DNA from: Hyphomicrobiales bacterium
GTDB lineage: Bacteria > Pseudomonadota > Alphaproteobacteria > Rhizobiales > Rhizobiaceae
Assembly: GCA_021775455.1 (NCBI GenBank)
Contig: JAJFHU010000014.1
Span: 1 to 64,000 of the forward strand
Length of the DNA stretch: 64,000 bases
Direction of reading: 5' to 3'
The notes below the pieces were generated by a model, which saw only the letters and a program-made list of their open reading frames with translations, searched no databases and was not told where the DNA came from. The position numbers and the translations under genes are program-made. This document shows, piece after piece, positions 47,022 through 56,634 of the stretch; the stretch's first letter is position 1, and every line of letters begins with the position of its first letter.

Positions 47022-48401
47022 TCAGCATTCGACTACATTAACGGCCAATCCGCCCTGACTGGTCTCTTTGTAGCGAACGTTCATGTCTTTGCCGGTATCG
47101 AACATGGTTTTGATACAGGCATCCAGCGAAACGAAATGTGTGCCGTCTCCCCGCATCGCCAGAGAAGCAGCGGAAACTGCCTTGATGGCACCAAGACCAT
47201 TTCGTTCGATACAAGGTATCTGAACAAGCCCACCAATAGGATCGCATGTCATGCCCAAATGATGTTCGAGGGCAATTTCTGCGGCATTTTCGATTTGCTC
47301 TGGTGTTCCGCCCATCAATGCGGCCAGACCTGCAGCAGCCATCGCAGATGCAGAACCTACTTCACCCTGACAGCCTACTTCAGCACCAGAAATTGACGCA
47401 TTGTGCTTGATAATGCCGCCAATGGCAGCAGCGGTCAGCAAATAGTCCTCAATTCCGATTGCATCAGTCTCCGGGAAAAACTTCAGATAATACTTGAGCA
47501 CCGCGGGTATGACACCCGCCGCTCCATTCGTGGGGGCGGTCACCACCTTGCTTCCGGCAGCATTTTCCTCGTTTACTGCCATAGCGAAAACCTGCAACCA
47601 GTCATTGGCGATGAGTGGATTCGGGCGATTGTTTCGCCACTCGTCTGTCAGTTGTTCGTAAATAGCGGCTGAACGGCGTTTTACTTTCAGTCCGCCTGGC
47701 AAAATTCCGCTTAGGTTCAGACCCCGCTCAATGCAGTTGTCCATGGCCTCCCATATCTTGGCGAGGCCAGCGGAAAGTTCTTTGGCGGTGATTGTTCGGG
47801 TTTCATTCGCTCGTTTCATGTCGGCGATTGAAAGGCCGGATTCCTTTGCCATTTGGAGCAGTTCCTTGGCATTGTCAAAATCGTAGGGGACGCGCTCGCT
47901 ACGGGTTGCTTGCTTGTGTTCCAGTACCTTCATGCGTTCATTGTCGACTACGAAACCTCCGCCGATTGAATAATAGACCTGCATGTGCACTCTACGATTA
48001 TCTTCAGACCAGGCGCAGAAGGTCATACCATTGCTGTGGGTTCTGAGGACTGTACGGTAATCGAAAATAAGATCTTTATCTGGATCAAACTCGTATTTTT
48101 TGTTTGCCGGGGGTGAAGTGACTGTCTTTTCCCGCGCAACCTTGGCCAGGATTTCTTCAATCTTGTCCGGGTCAACCCGTGCGGGGTGTTCCCCAGCCAT
48201 ACCCAAAATCACGGCCTTATCGGTCGCGTGGCCCTTCCCGGTCATAGCCAAAGAGCCGTGCAACGATACAGTTATGCGCTTTACATCTTCAAGACCGGCA
48301 ATTTCCTCCAGAAAGTATCCAGCAGCAATCATCGGTCCCATGGTATGTGAAGACGAGGGGCCTATTCCAATCTTGAACAATTCGAAAGACGAGAGAAACA
48401 T
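47022..48401 (-). CDS. sdaA: L-serine ammonia-lyase, iron-sulfur dependent
   Basis: The protein has 459 residues from the ATG at 48401, which gives the family start [24 protein letters not shown] (in part); an in-frame ATG at 48473 lies in the terminator region and is unlikely. The beta and alpha domains are fused. Cluster cysteines lie in EVGCQGEVG and [20 protein letters not shown]. It turns L-serine into pyruvate and ammonia. It appears to be a single-gene unit. Confidence 0.96.
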   Translation of the reverse strand: MFLSSFELFKIGIGPSSSHTMGPMIAAGYFLEEIAGLEDVKRITVSLHGSLAMTGKGHATDKAVILGMAGEHPARVDPDKIEEILAKVAREKTVTSPPANKKYEFDPDKDLIFDYRTVLRTHSNGMTFCAWSEDNRRVHMQVYYSIGGGFVVDNERMKVLEHKQATRSERVPYDFDNAKELLQMAKESGLSIADMKRANETRTITAKELSAGLAKIWEAMDNCIERGLNLSGILPGGLKVKRRSAAIYEQLTDEWRNNRPNPLIANDWLQVFAMAVNEENAAGSKVVTAPTNGAAGVIPAVLKYYLKFFPETDAIGIEDYLLTAAAIGGIIKHNASISGAEVGCQGEVGSASAMAAAGLAALMGGTPEQIENAAEIALEHHLGMTCDPIGGLVQIPCIERNGLGAIKAVSAASLAMRGDGTHFVSLDACIKTMFDTGKDMNVRYKETSQGGLAVNVVEC

Positions 48402-48474
48402 TTGCCCTGATACCTTGGTTGGAGAGCATTGCCTATATATCGTCGGGTACCGTTTCCTCGCCGTTTTGTCCAAT

Positions 48475-48507
48475 AAAAAAGGCTGGCGTTGAAAGCCAGC
48501 CTTTTTT
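48475..48507 (-). terminator. bidirectional terminator downstream of the 41-residue micro-ORF
   Basis: GGCTGGC (48481-48487), loop GTTGAAA, GCCAGCC (48495-48501), flanked by AAAAAA on the left and TTTTTT on the right. On the minus strand it ends transcription of the micro-ORF at 48528-48653 and insulates sdaA. Confidence 0.85.
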
Positions 48508-48527
48508 CTTTTTACTCTTTTAGTAAC

Positions 48528-48653
48528 CTATCTTGAAGCAACCGCAGTTATTTCTGCACCTGTCACAATTCCACTGATTAGTGTAATGCCAACAAAAATC
48601 ACGATAGCGAAAATCGCTATGTTCCACACTGATTTTTCTGCCCTGTATTCCAT
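48528..48653 (-). CDS. 41-residue single-span membrane protein (micro-ORF)
   Basis: The reading frame begins ATG GAA TAC and ends TAG. The peptide begins MEYRAEKSVWNIAIFAIVIF; one hydrophobic segment spans about residues 11-31, with a charged N-terminus and a short polar tail ending VASR. GGA lies six bases before the ATG. An intrinsic terminator follows 21 bp after the stop, as expected for a real transcription unit. Not recognised; small respiratory-complex or transporter accessory peptides look like this. No homology search was possible. Confidence 0.6.
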   Translation of the reverse strand: MEYRAEKSVWNIAIFAIVIFVGITLISGIVTGAEITAVASR

Positions 48654-48740
48654 TTTTTATCCATTGTTTTTTATCGCCCCCTTGTTGGGCTTTGATGACA
48701 ATTACCTAGGAAATCATGGCCTGACAAGCAATACAAAATC

Positions 48741-48791
48741 GTAACAAAATTGTTACAATCTGTGCAAATCTGCCATGCAGATTTTGCATGG
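48741..48791. promoter_or_regulatory. cluster of inverted repeats upstream of the EamA gene and micro-ORF
   Basis: GTAACAA-AA-TTGTTAC (48741-48756) is followed by AAATCTGC-CAT-GCAGATTT (48766-48784), which overlaps CCATGCA...TGCATGG (48773-48791). They lie between the divergent micro-ORF (start 48653) and transporter gene (start 48892) and are good operator candidates. Confidence 0.5.
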
Positions 48792-48891
48792 TGTAATATC
48801 CCTTAAGCGTATAGTTTTATCTTCACATGATACGAATGAATTCACGACCCGAATTCATGGTTCTTAATACGTTGCGCAAGGGCGATTTCAC

Positions 48892-49818
48892 TTGAATTCG
48901 ATATCCAAACCCACGTCAATTGACATATTTCTCCTTGTGCTTGTTGCAATGATTTGGGGCTCGGCATTTACCTCAATGAAAATCTCGATAGTTGAGATTG
49001 GTTCCTGGTGGACTGCCACGGGGCGGGTAGTAATTGGATTTTTGGCGTTGCTTCCGTTTTGCCTGAGGCAAGGTTTTCAATTTCCGAATAATTTTCATGG
49101 GTGGTTGATGATTGCAGTAATATCGCTGCTCAATACGGTGCTGCCATTTTTGCTTATCGCCTGGGGATTGCGGTATGTGGGGGCTGGGGTTGGTGCCTTG
49201 TTAATGGGCATCGGTCCATTGATAGCATTGCTGCTCAGCCATTTCCTTACAGACGATGATCGCATCAACTTGCTCAAGGCATTTGGGGTTTTGTTTGGAT
49301 TTTCGGGCGTGGTGTTGATAGTTGGAAGAGATGCAGTCGCCGGATTTCATCTGGAAAACCTGATCGCACAAATGGCAATTCTCTTCAGCACAGTCTGTTA
49401 CGTTAGCGCTGGTCTGATGGTTCGCAAAATTAATATGCGGCCAATTCCGTTTACAACCTTGATGTTGGGAAATGGTTCAATAGCCCTGATAATTTTCACC
49501 TTTCTGATCGAAGGTAGTTTTCCAGGTATGCCAAGCCAAAATGTCATGCTTGCAATGCTGTGGCTGGGAGTTTTTCCAACCGGACTGGCTTTCATGATAC
49601 GATACTATCTCATTCAAAGAATAGGAGTATCGCTGTTCGCGCTTGGAATTAATTTGGTACCGGTGTTTGGAATTGTTACCGCTGCGATAATATTGGATGA
49701 AGCAATTGAGCTTTATATGCTGATCGCGTTGTGTTGTGTGCTTTTCGGTTTGGTTCTTGCCCGCAAGGGCTCGACTGGAAAAATACCAACCGATCGCCGG
49801 ATTGCCGGTGTTAACTGA
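48892..49818 (+). CDS. EamA-family transporter (TTG start)
   Basis: The protein has 308 residues and ten membrane segments in two EamA repeats; VAMIWGSAFTSMKISI is the typical first span and GVGALLMGIGPLIALLLSHF the end of repeat one. The only start that keeps the full first span is TTG at 48892, preceded by AAGGG. Substrate unknown; export of amino acids or metabolites is usual. Confidence 0.88.
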   Translation: MNSISKPTSIDIFLLVLVAMIWGSAFTSMKISIVEIGSWWTATGRVVIGFLALLPFCLRQGFQFPNNFHGWLMIAVISLLNTVLPFLLIAWGLRYVGAGVGALLMGIGPLIALLLSHFLTDDDRINLLKAFGVLFGFSGVVLIVGRDAVAGFHLENLIAQMAILFSTVCYVSAGLMVRKINMRPIPFTTLMLGNGSIALIIFTFLIEGSFPGMPSQNVMLAMLWLGVFPTGLAFMIRYYLIQRIGVSLFALGINLVPVFGIVTAAIILDEAIELYMLIALCCVLFGLVLARKGSTGKIPTDRRIAGVN

Positions 49819-49828
49819 GGGAAATGCG

Positions 49829-50581
49829 GTGAGCAAAGATATACATCTGACGAAGTTCCCCCGAATTCCCTTATTGGACTTCGCGCGAGGAATTGCTCTG
49901 ATCGCCATGGCAATATTTCATTTCGCATTTGATCTGGAAATGTTCGGAGTGGTTCGACGCGGATTTATCAACCAGCCGGAATGGGTATATTTTGCAAGGG
50001 GAATTGCGGGAAGTTTTCTGTTTATGGTCGGGTTTAGTTTGTTCCTGGCCAATGTACATGGAACCAACTGGAAATTGTGGGGTGTGCGTTTTGCAAAAAT
50101 TGCTGGTGCAGCAGCCCTCATCACGATCGCGACCTGGTTTGCCACTCCAGACACTTTTATTTTCTTTGGAATTCTACATTCAATCACATTCGCCAGTGTG
50201 GCCGGCTTGTTGTTTGTACGATTTCCCTGGTGGCTCAATATAATTATAGCATTGGGAATTTATGCAATGAGATTTTTGGCGAGAACACCAATGCTGGATG
50301 ACCCATTGTGGTGGTGGACCGGACTGTCGGCATTTACTCCAAACTCAAGTGACTATGTGCCAGTGTTTCCGTGGTTTGCTATTGTTCTGTTAGGTATTGC
50401 AGCGGCACAACTCGCTACATCAAAAGGCGCAATCGAACAATTGGCAAAGCCCAAACTGGATGGCACCACTTCAGGAATATTAAGATTTCTGGGGTGTAAC
50501 AGCCTGATTTTTTATCTTCTACATCAACCGATAATTATTGGGTTGCTATATTCCGCTCTTTGGCTTTTCGGGCGGATTTAG
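49829..50581 (+). CDS. DUF1624 / heparan-alpha-glucosaminide acetyltransferase-like membrane protein (GTG start)
   Basis: The protein has 250 residues from the GTG at 49829, which follows GAGGGAA and lies 10 bp after the previous stop; earlier in-frame ATGs sit inside that gene. RIPLLDFARGIALIAMAIFHFAFDLEMF (in part) is the DUF1624 signature, with the conserved D and H of the related acetyltransferases. Six to seven membrane segments. The family is thought to acylate sugars across the membrane, but the substrate is unknown. Confidence 0.82.
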   Translation: MSKDIHLTKFPRIPLLDFARGIALIAMAIFHFAFDLEMFGVVRRGFINQPEWVYFARGIAGSFLFMVGFSLFLANVHGTNWKLWGVRFAKIAGAAALITIATWFATPDTFIFFGILHSITFASVAGLLFVRFPWWLNIIIALGIYAMRFLARTPMLDDPLWWWTGLSAFTPNSSDYVPVFPWFAIVLLGIAAAQLATSKGAIEQLAKPKLDGTTSGILRFLGCNSLIFYLLHQPIIIGLLYSALWLFGRI

Positions 50582-50616
50582 AGTGACAGGCTAACGTTGA
50601 AATTTGCGCAATCCTA

Positions 50617-51018
50617 TCAGGTCGCGACTCCCAACTCTGCCAGTCTTCCCAGGCTTTGTTCTTCAACCTGATCCAGCTCGGCGATAGTTTCATCAATATC
50701 CTTGCGCTTTTGAAGCAGACTTCTGCGCCGGTCACCGACTTTTTTGATCAGCGCACGCAATTGCCCCTCTTCTCCGGGCGTGGATTTGTACATTTCCAAT
50801 ACTTCACGGATTTCAGATATTGAAAACCCAAGGCGCTTTCCACGCAGTATTGCCATTAACAATCGACGATCACTCGACCGGAACAATCGGGTGCGCCCAT
50901 GGCGTTTCGGATTTATGAGTCCCTCATCCTCATAAAACCGAATTGCGCGTGTAGTAATTTCAAACTCCCTGGTTAGCTCCGTTATGGTGTAGTATTCCTT
51001 CCCATCAATTTTCCTCAA
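50617..51018 (-). CDS. MerR-family transcriptional regulator (TTG start proposed)
   Basis: The protein has 133 residues from a TTG at 51018, which follows AGAGGG by about nine bases and gives the family start LRKIDGKEYYTITELTREF. A frame extending to an ATG at 51120 (167 residues) would run through a likely operator and adds residues not typical of the family. The helix-turn-helix and wing (RAIRFYEDEGLINPKRHGRTRLF in part) and a C-terminal coiled coil are present. Alphaproteobacterial regulators of this type control acyl-CoA or leucine catabolism or stress genes; no effector cysteines are seen. Confidence 0.85.
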   Translation of the reverse strand: MRKIDGKEYYTITELTREFEITTRAIRFYEDEGLINPKRHGRTRLFRSSDRRLLMAILRGKRLGFSISEIREVLEMYKSTPGEEGQLRALIKKVGDRRRSLLQKRKDIDETIAELDQVEEQSLGRLAELGVAT

Positions 51019-51077
51019 TGGTGCATCCCTCTTGCACGGTGTTACCGCTACTTTATTGTTTGCCCCTGTATTTCCAA

Positions 51078-51102
51078 GACACTCTACCCAACAGAGAATG
51101 TC
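51078..51102 (-). promoter_or_regulatory. MerR-type dyad upstream of the MerR gene
   Basis: GACACTCT at 51078-51085 and, inverted, GACATTCT at 51102-51095, separated by nine bases: seven of eight outer bases match. On the minus strand TTGACA overlaps its upstream edge and could be a -35 element. It lies 60 bp before the proposed start, so autoregulation is likely. Confidence 0.5.
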
Positions 51103-51138
51103 AATTAGCTCAAGGTTCATTTAGCCAACATTGTCGAA

Positions 51139-52554
51139 TTAAATATTGAACCACCAGGCGGCGAGCCCCAAAAATGCAAGAAAACCGACTACATCGGTTA
51201 CCGTGGTTACAAACACACTTGATGCAATAGCGGGATCGGCTCCCATGCGATCAAGTGAAATTGGTATCAATATTCCCGAAAGTGCCGCACAGAGCATGTT
51301 GATGATCATCGCAATTCCGATGATCAACCCCAAGGCTGTCATATCGAACCAGTAAGCCGCGATGACACCAATTATAACAGCAAAAAGAATGCCGTTTAGC
51401 AGGCCAACCATGAATTCCCTGCGAACGGTTCTGAACATGTTGTAGCTGTCAATGTCGCGCATGGCGATAGCCCGGACTGCGACTGTCATGGATTGGGTTC
51501 CCGCATTGCCCCCCATTGATGCAACGATTGGCATAAGGATTGCCAATGCAACCATTTGCTTGATTGTTCCGTCGAACATTCCAATCACCATTGAAGCAAG
51601 AATTGCAGTCACCAGGTTCACAGCAAGCCATGTGAATCGGGAGCGGGTAATCTCCAATACGGAATCCGACAATTCTTCGTCACCCACACCGGCTAGCCGT
51701 TTGATGTCTTCATCGGCTTCGAGGTGAATAACGTCAACAACATCATCGATCGTCAATACACCAACCAATCGATTGGATTCATCTACAACCGCAGCCGAAA
51801 CGAGGTCGTATTGTTCGAATACCCGTGCGGCTTCTTCCTGATCTTCCATCGCATCGATCGGGTGCGTCGTTTCCCCCATAATATCTTCAATCGTGTGGCT
51901 TCTCGGCGTTCGTAAAATCTGATCAAGCGCTACCGTCCCCAGCAATTCAAATGACGGTGTCACGACAAAAATTTCATGAAACCGGTCTGGGAGATCGTCT
52001 TCACTTCTCATGAAGTCAATTGTGTGCCCTACTGTCCAAAATGGTGGCACAGCGATGAATTCGGTTTGCATACGCCTGCCAGCCGTTTCGTCGGGGTAAT
52101 CCAGAGAGCGGCGCAGTCGGAGGCGTTCTTCAAATGGCAAACGTGCCAGAATGTCTTCCTGATCTGGCTCTTCCATATCTTCGAGAATGAAGACAGCATC
52201 ATCCGAATCCAGCTTTTGAACGGCCAGTGCAATTTGTTCATTTGGGAGTGAATTTACAATTTCCAGACGGATTGCTTCTTCAACTTCGGTAAGTGAAGCA
52301 AAGTCAAAATCGTCACCTGCAAGCCTGGCCAGTGTTGAGCGTTTGTCCGAATTGAGGGCTTCCAACAGGTCGCCCAATTCGGATTCATGTAATGGCTCAA
52401 GAAATTCTTTTAGTTCACCGGATTTTTCATCTTCAAGGAAGGATTCAAGCTCACTCAAGCTTTCCTGTGTAACTATCCCTTCATCATCGTAAATCGAGGG
52501 GGAAGTTCCTTCATCTGCATCTTTTGTATCCAGTTTTGACATATTGGCCCCCAA
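51139..52554 (-). CDS. mgtE: magnesium transporter MgtE
   Basis: The protein has 471 residues; an ATG at 52542 would give 467. The N-terminal superhelical domain (LHESELGDLLEALNSDKRSTLARL in part), two CBS domains (about 145-270) and five C-terminal membrane segments including PIVASMGGNAGTQSMTVAVRA (in part) are in order. It is a gated Mg2+ channel closed by Mg2+ binding to the cytoplasmic domains. The gene seems to stand alone between the MerR gene and trmFO. Confidence 0.95.
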   Translation of the reverse strand: MGANMSKLDTKDADEGTSPSIYDDEGIVTQESLSELESFLEDEKSGELKEFLEPLHESELGDLLEALNSDKRSTLARLAGDDFDFASLTEVEEAIRLEIVNSLPNEQIALAVQKLDSDDAVFILEDMEEPDQEDILARLPFEERLRLRRSLDYPDETAGRRMQTEFIAVPPFWTVGHTIDFMRSEDDLPDRFHEIFVVTPSFELLGTVALDQILRTPRSHTIEDIMGETTHPIDAMEDQEEAARVFEQYDLVSAAVVDESNRLVGVLTIDDVVDVIHLEADEDIKRLAGVGDEELSDSVLEITRSRFTWLAVNLVTAILASMVIGMFDGTIKQMVALAILMPIVASMGGNAGTQSMTVAVRAIAMRDIDSYNMFRTVRREFMVGLLNGILFAVIIGVIAAYWFDMTALGLIIGIAMIINMLCAALSGILIPISLDRMGADPAIASSVFVTTVTDVVGFLAFLGLAAWWFNI

Positions 52555-52673
52555 TAATTGATCACGAGACTAATGTGCTTCCATGAATTGGGTACGCGTA
52601 AGCAGACTGAAAGACAAGATAGATTTCTCCAAAGGACCCAATATGGCGAATTGCACTGATGAAAGCTTTTGCA

Positions 52674-54089
52674 CTAGCTAACGCCAGAGTCCCAGTTTGC
52701 GAACTCCAACAGCGCACGAGCACTCATGGCTTTCTTCTTGGCCATCGCTTTTTCCTTGCCTCGCCACCGCTTTACGCCTTCAGGTTTTTTCAATGTACCC
52801 TCAGCCAGGGGGGGAAGCAGGCCAAAATTGACATTCATGGGCTGGAATGATCGCTTGCTGCGCTCATTGCTGGATCCATCTTCGTCATATGATACATGCC
52901 CGGTTGTGATATGATGGAGTAACGCTCCCATCGCTGTTGTGATGGGAGGGAGCTCAATTTCAACGCCGTTTATTTCGGCAGTGGCAAATCGGGCAGCCAG
53001 TATGCCGGTGGCTGCACTTTCAACGTAACCCTCACAACCGGTAAGTTGACCGGCGAACCGGATATTGGAACGATGCTTTAGCGCTAGCTTTTCGTTCAGT
53101 ACCTTTGGGGAATTTATGTATGTGTTGCGATGAATACCGCCCAACCTCGCAAACTCTGCCTGCGCCAATCCCGGTATGCTGCGGAATATATCTGTCTGCG
53201 CGCCATGTTTGAGTTTGGTTTGGAAGCCAACAATGTTGTAGAGCGTACCTAGTGCATTATCCTGTCTGAGTTGAACAACGGCATACGGTTTTTCATCTGG
53301 CTTGTGCTGGTTAGTAAGCCCCATTGGCTTCATCGGCCCGTGGCGAAGCGTTTCCCGGCCGCGTTCGGCCATCACTTCAATCGGCAGGCAACCATCAAAG
53401 TAGGGCACGTTTTCCCATTCCTTGAACTCCGTTTTCTCGCCAGCCAAAAGTTGATCAATGAATCGGTTGTACGCGTCTTCATTGAGCGGGCAATTGATAT
53501 AATCTTTGCCGGTTCCTCCGGGCCCGACTTTGTCGTAGCGTGACTGAAACCAGGCTTTGCTCAAATCTATCGAGTCGAAATGAACGATAGGTGCTATTGC
53601 ATCAAAAAAGGAAAGCGACTCTTCGCCGGTTTCACCTGAAATTGCACTAGCGAGGTCGGGAGATGTTAGCGGACCGGTTGCAATAATAACGCTTGTACCA
53701 ACTTCAAAATCCAAACTGGTTACTTCCTCGCGAATAATTTCAATACCGGAATGACTTTCCAGTACAGCGGTAACCGCTTTCGAAAATTGTTCCCGATCAA
53801 CCGCCAAGGCGCTGCCGGCTGGTACTTTGTGCTCATCACCACATCGCATAACAAGAGAATTTGCCAAGCGCATTTCTGCATGGAGCAGACCGACGGCATT
53901 GGTTTCGGCATCATCTGAACGAAATGAATTGGAGCAGACCAGTTCTGCTAAACCATCAGTTTGATGTGCGTCGGTAACTCGAATGGGCCGCATTTCATGG
54001 AGCACAACCGACATGCCAAGATTTGCCGCCTGCCATGCTGCCTCACTTCCAGCCAAGCCGCCGCCGATGATATGAAGTTTATTGTTCAT
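52674..54089 (-). CDS. trmFO: methylenetetrahydrofolate-tRNA (uracil-5-)-methyltransferase TrmFO
   Basis: The protein has 471 residues. The FAD-binding start [20 protein letters not shown] and [28 protein letters not shown] (in part), with the catalytic cysteine, identify it. It makes 5-methyluridine at tRNA position 54 using methylenetetrahydrofolate and FADH2, the route used where TrmA is absent. It is encoded next to radC on the same strand, 30 bp downstream of it. Confidence 0.96.
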   Translation of the reverse strand: MNNKLHIIGGGLAGSEAAWQAANLGMSVVLHEMRPIRVTDAHQTDGLAELVCSNSFRSDDAETNAVGLLHAEMRLANSLVMRCGDEHKVPAGSALAVDREQFSKAVTAVLESHSGIEIIREEVTSLDFEVGTSVIIATGPLTSPDLASAISGETGEESLSFFDAIAPIVHFDSIDLSKAWFQSRYDKVGPGGTGKDYINCPLNEDAYNRFIDQLLAGEKTEFKEWENVPYFDGCLPIEVMAERGRETLRHGPMKPMGLTNQHKPDEKPYAVVQLRQDNALGTLYNIVGFQTKLKHGAQTDIFRSIPGLAQAEFARLGGIHRNTYINSPKVLNEKLALKHRSNIRFAGQLTGCEGYVESAATGILAARFATAEINGVEIELPPITTAMGALLHHITTGHVSYDEDGSSNERSKRSFQPMNVNFGLLPPLAEGTLKKPEGVKRWRGKEKAMAKKKAMSARALLEFANWDSGVS

Positions 54090-54119
54090 GTCGGCGGTAT
54101 AGACGGTTTTTGCCTCCGG

Positions 54120-54845
54120 TCAAATTAGTTGCATGCCCTTCAAGCTGGAATGGCCGTCTTTCGCAATGATAATGTGGTCATGGACGATTATTCCCAAGGC
54201 TCCCGCTGTCTCAACCACATTTTTGGTCATATCGATATCGGCTTTCGACGGAGTGGGATCACCCGAAGGGTGATTGTGAACAAGAATAAGCGCAGTGGCT
54301 GACAATTCCAGTGCCCTTCGAACCACTTCACGTGGATACACCGGCGTATGATCAACGGTACCTTCCGCCAGGATTTCATCGCAAATCAGACGGTTTTTCT
54401 TATTGAGAAACAGAACGCGGAATTGTTCCCGCTGTTCAAATGCCATTTGCGCCCGACAGTAATCCAGCACCGAGGACCAGGAACCGAGCAGGGGACGTTC
54501 GCTGACATCTCCAGTAATCAAGTGTTTGGATGCAGCAAAGATCAACCGCAAATCAGTTACAGTTGCTTCACCAAGGCCATGTACTTTTGAAAGGCGAGAC
54601 GCCGGTGCGGTGATGACCTCTGAGAATGAACCGAATTCAGTGATTAGCCGCTTGGCCAGGGGTTTCGTATCCCGGCGCGGGATCGACCGAAACAATAACA
54701 GCTCCAGCAGTTCATAGTCGGCAAGCGCATCAGCACCTTTCTCGCGGAATTTTTTCTTCAAGCGTGATCGGTGGCCAACGAAATGTTCACCGCCCGCACT
54801 GCTTTCTTCGAAACCTGCTTTACTGCTAGACATTCGACCACCCAC
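54120..54845 (-). CDS. radC: RadC-family JAB-domain protein
   Basis: The protein has 241 residues (an ATG at 54833 gives 237). An N-terminal helix-hairpin-helix region ([22 protein letters not shown] in part) precedes a JAB/MPN domain with the metal motif [14 protein letters not shown]. The family is named for DNA repair, but a direct repair role is doubtful and the real substrate is unknown. It follows the aminopeptidase gene by 16 bp. Confidence 0.93.
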   Translation of the reverse strand: MGGRMSSSKAGFEESSAGGEHFVGHRSRLKKKFREKGADALADYELLELLLFRSIPRRDTKPLAKRLITEFGSFSEVITAPASRLSKVHGLGEATVTDLRLIFAASKHLITGDVSERPLLGSWSSVLDYCRAQMAFEQREQFRVLFLNKKNRLICDEILAEGTVDHTPVYPREVVRRALELSATALILVHNHPSGDPTPSKADIDMTKNVVETAGALGIIVHDHIIIAKDGHSSLKGMQLI

Positions 54846-54861
54846 ACAAGCTCATGAAACG

Positions 54862-55686
54862 TTATTCGTATGGCGGCACTGTATATCCCGCCGGTGAAAG
54901 CGTAAATATCTCGCAACCGTCTTCAGTAACACCTACGGTGTGTTCAAATTGAGCGGAAAGGGATCGGTCACGGGTAACGGCTGTCCAGCCATCGGCCAGA
55001 ATTTTGGCACTTGGCCTTCCCAGATTAATCATTGGTTCGATTGTAAATATCATGCCGGGACGCATTTCCACCCCTTCACCGCCTCGTCCATAGTGAAGAA
55101 TATTGGGAGCATCGTGAAACAGTCGCCCAACACCATGGCCACAAAAATCACGTACGACTGAACATCGTTGCGATTCTGCATAGGTCTGGATTGCTTGTCC
55201 AATATGACCGGTAGTGTGACCTGGTTTTACCGCTTCGACACCCAAGATCAACGAGCGATAAGTCACTTCAATCAGGCGCTCTGCAGCGCGTTTGATATTG
55301 CCAACTGGATACATTCTGCTTGAATCACCGTGCCAACCGTTGAGAACATAGGTGACATCGATGTTTAAAATGTCTCCTTCTTTAAGGGGCTTTTCATTTG
55401 GAATGCCGTGACAGATCACATGATTGATGGATGTACAGCTGGATTTGGTATAACCGCGATAATTCAATGTTGCAGGTACGGCATTGTTTTCCTGTCCAAA
55501 TTGATAAACGTAATCATCAATCTCCTGCGTGGTTACGCCTGGTTTTACCAATGCCGCGAGATTGTCGAGGCATGTTGCCGTAAGTCGACATGCACAGCGC
55601 ATCCCCTCAAACGCTTCTTCGTTGTACAGCTTGATTGCACCCGTGTTCTTTTCCGGTGCTTCCGTTGCATCAATGTAGCCGTGCAT
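54862..55686 (-). CDS. map: methionine aminopeptidase, type I
   Basis: The protein has 274 residues. The metal ligands are in DILNIDVTYVLNGWHGDSSRMY (two Asp), GHGVGRLFHDAP (His) and the Glu of FTIEPMI and QFEHTVGV. It removes the initiator methionine from new proteins. It begins a minus-strand run with radC and trmFO. Confidence 0.96.
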   Translation of the reverse strand: MHGYIDATEAPEKNTGAIKLYNEEAFEGMRCACRLTATCLDNLAALVKPGVTTQEIDDYVYQFGQENNAVPATLNYRGYTKSSCTSINHVICHGIPNEKPLKEGDILNIDVTYVLNGWHGDSSRMYPVGNIKRAAERLIEVTYRSLILGVEAVKPGHTTGHIGQAIQTYAESQRCSVVRDFCGHGVGRLFHDAPNILHYGRGGEGVEMRPGMIFTIEPMINLGRPSAKILADGWTAVTRDRSLSAQFEHTVGVTEDGCEIFTLSPAGYTVPPYE

Positions 55687-55732
55687 ACTGTGTACTCTTC
55701 TCGATTCTTGGAGTCCAAATCTGGAATTGTTG

Positions 55733-56434
55733 CTATTCGTCTACCTTGATCAGGTCGACAGCGTCAATTCCATCAGCACTAACATTGCAACGAATTGCGT
55801 AAGCCTCAACTCCAATTTTTTCAGCTCGATCAAATGCTGCGGCATAATTGGGATCCAGGTCACGCGCCAGCTTGAAGCTGTCTCCGTCGGATCTTTGAAC
55901 CACATAAAGCATCGCAGCACGATTTCCAGCAGAGACTTCATTCGCCATTTCATCCAAATGCTTTGCACCTCGCGCAGTTACGCTGTCAGGAAACTCAAAT
56001 ACATTTGGATTTCGTCGGAAATGCACGTTCTTGACTTCAACAAATGTCTGCTTCCCGGATGCACTTTCAAGGAGAATGTCAATTCGCGAATTATTTCCAT
56101 ATTTCACTTCGGTCTTTAGTTTGGTGTAGCCCGAGAGCTCCGGTATTCGACCATCCTCGATTGCCTCTAAAGCCAAACGGTTTGGCAGGTTCGTATTTAC
56201 GCCAACCATTGCACCATCTACTTCCACCAATTCCAGTGAGTATTGAAGTTTGCGCTTCGGGTTTTGGCTATCGGATATCCAGGTCCGAATTCCCGGTTCA
56301 GTCAAGCCAAGCATCGAGCCGGGGTTTGCACAATGAACAGTAATTACCTCCCCATCTGAAAGTTCAACGTCCGCGAGAAAGCGTTTGTAGCGACGAACCA
56401 GTCTTGCTTCTATCAGGGGAGGAGAAAACTTCAT
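55733..56434 (-). CDS. sfsA: SfsA, sugar fermentation stimulation protein homolog
   Basis: The protein has 233 residues from the ATG at 56434 (MKFSPPLIEARLVRRYKRFLADVEL in part); upstream in-frame ATGs give a non-matching extension. HCANPGSMLGLTEPG, VGVNTNLPNRLALEAIE and TFVEVKNVHF match SfsA, whose C-terminal half resembles a restriction-endonuclease-like nuclease fold. Its biological role is poorly known. It lies 46 bp upstream of map. Confidence 0.94.
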   Translation of the reverse strand: MKFSPPLIEARLVRRYKRFLADVELSDGEVITVHCANPGSMLGLTEPGIRTWISDSQNPKRKLQYSLELVEVDGAMVGVNTNLPNRLALEAIEDGRIPELSGYTKLKTEVKYGNNSRIDILLESASGKQTFVEVKNVHFRRNPNVFEFPDSVTARGAKHLDEMANEVSAGNRAAMLYVVQRSDGDSFKLARDLDPNYAAAFDRAEKIGVEAYAIRCNVSADGIDAVDLIKVDE

Positions 56435-56634
56435 TGTTGAGACTGATCCGATTCGGTTTCTATGTTTGAATGCAGGTGAACATCCAAATGTTATACATTG
56501 TGAACAACATAAGCACGGACGCGAACTTTCGAATAATTCCATATCTGTTGCAAGTGCAAAAAGGGTTTTGCTTTCAATCGTATACCTCGCTATGAGTGAT
56601 ATAATCAGTTTGACGGCAGGTGAGGATTCTCCGT

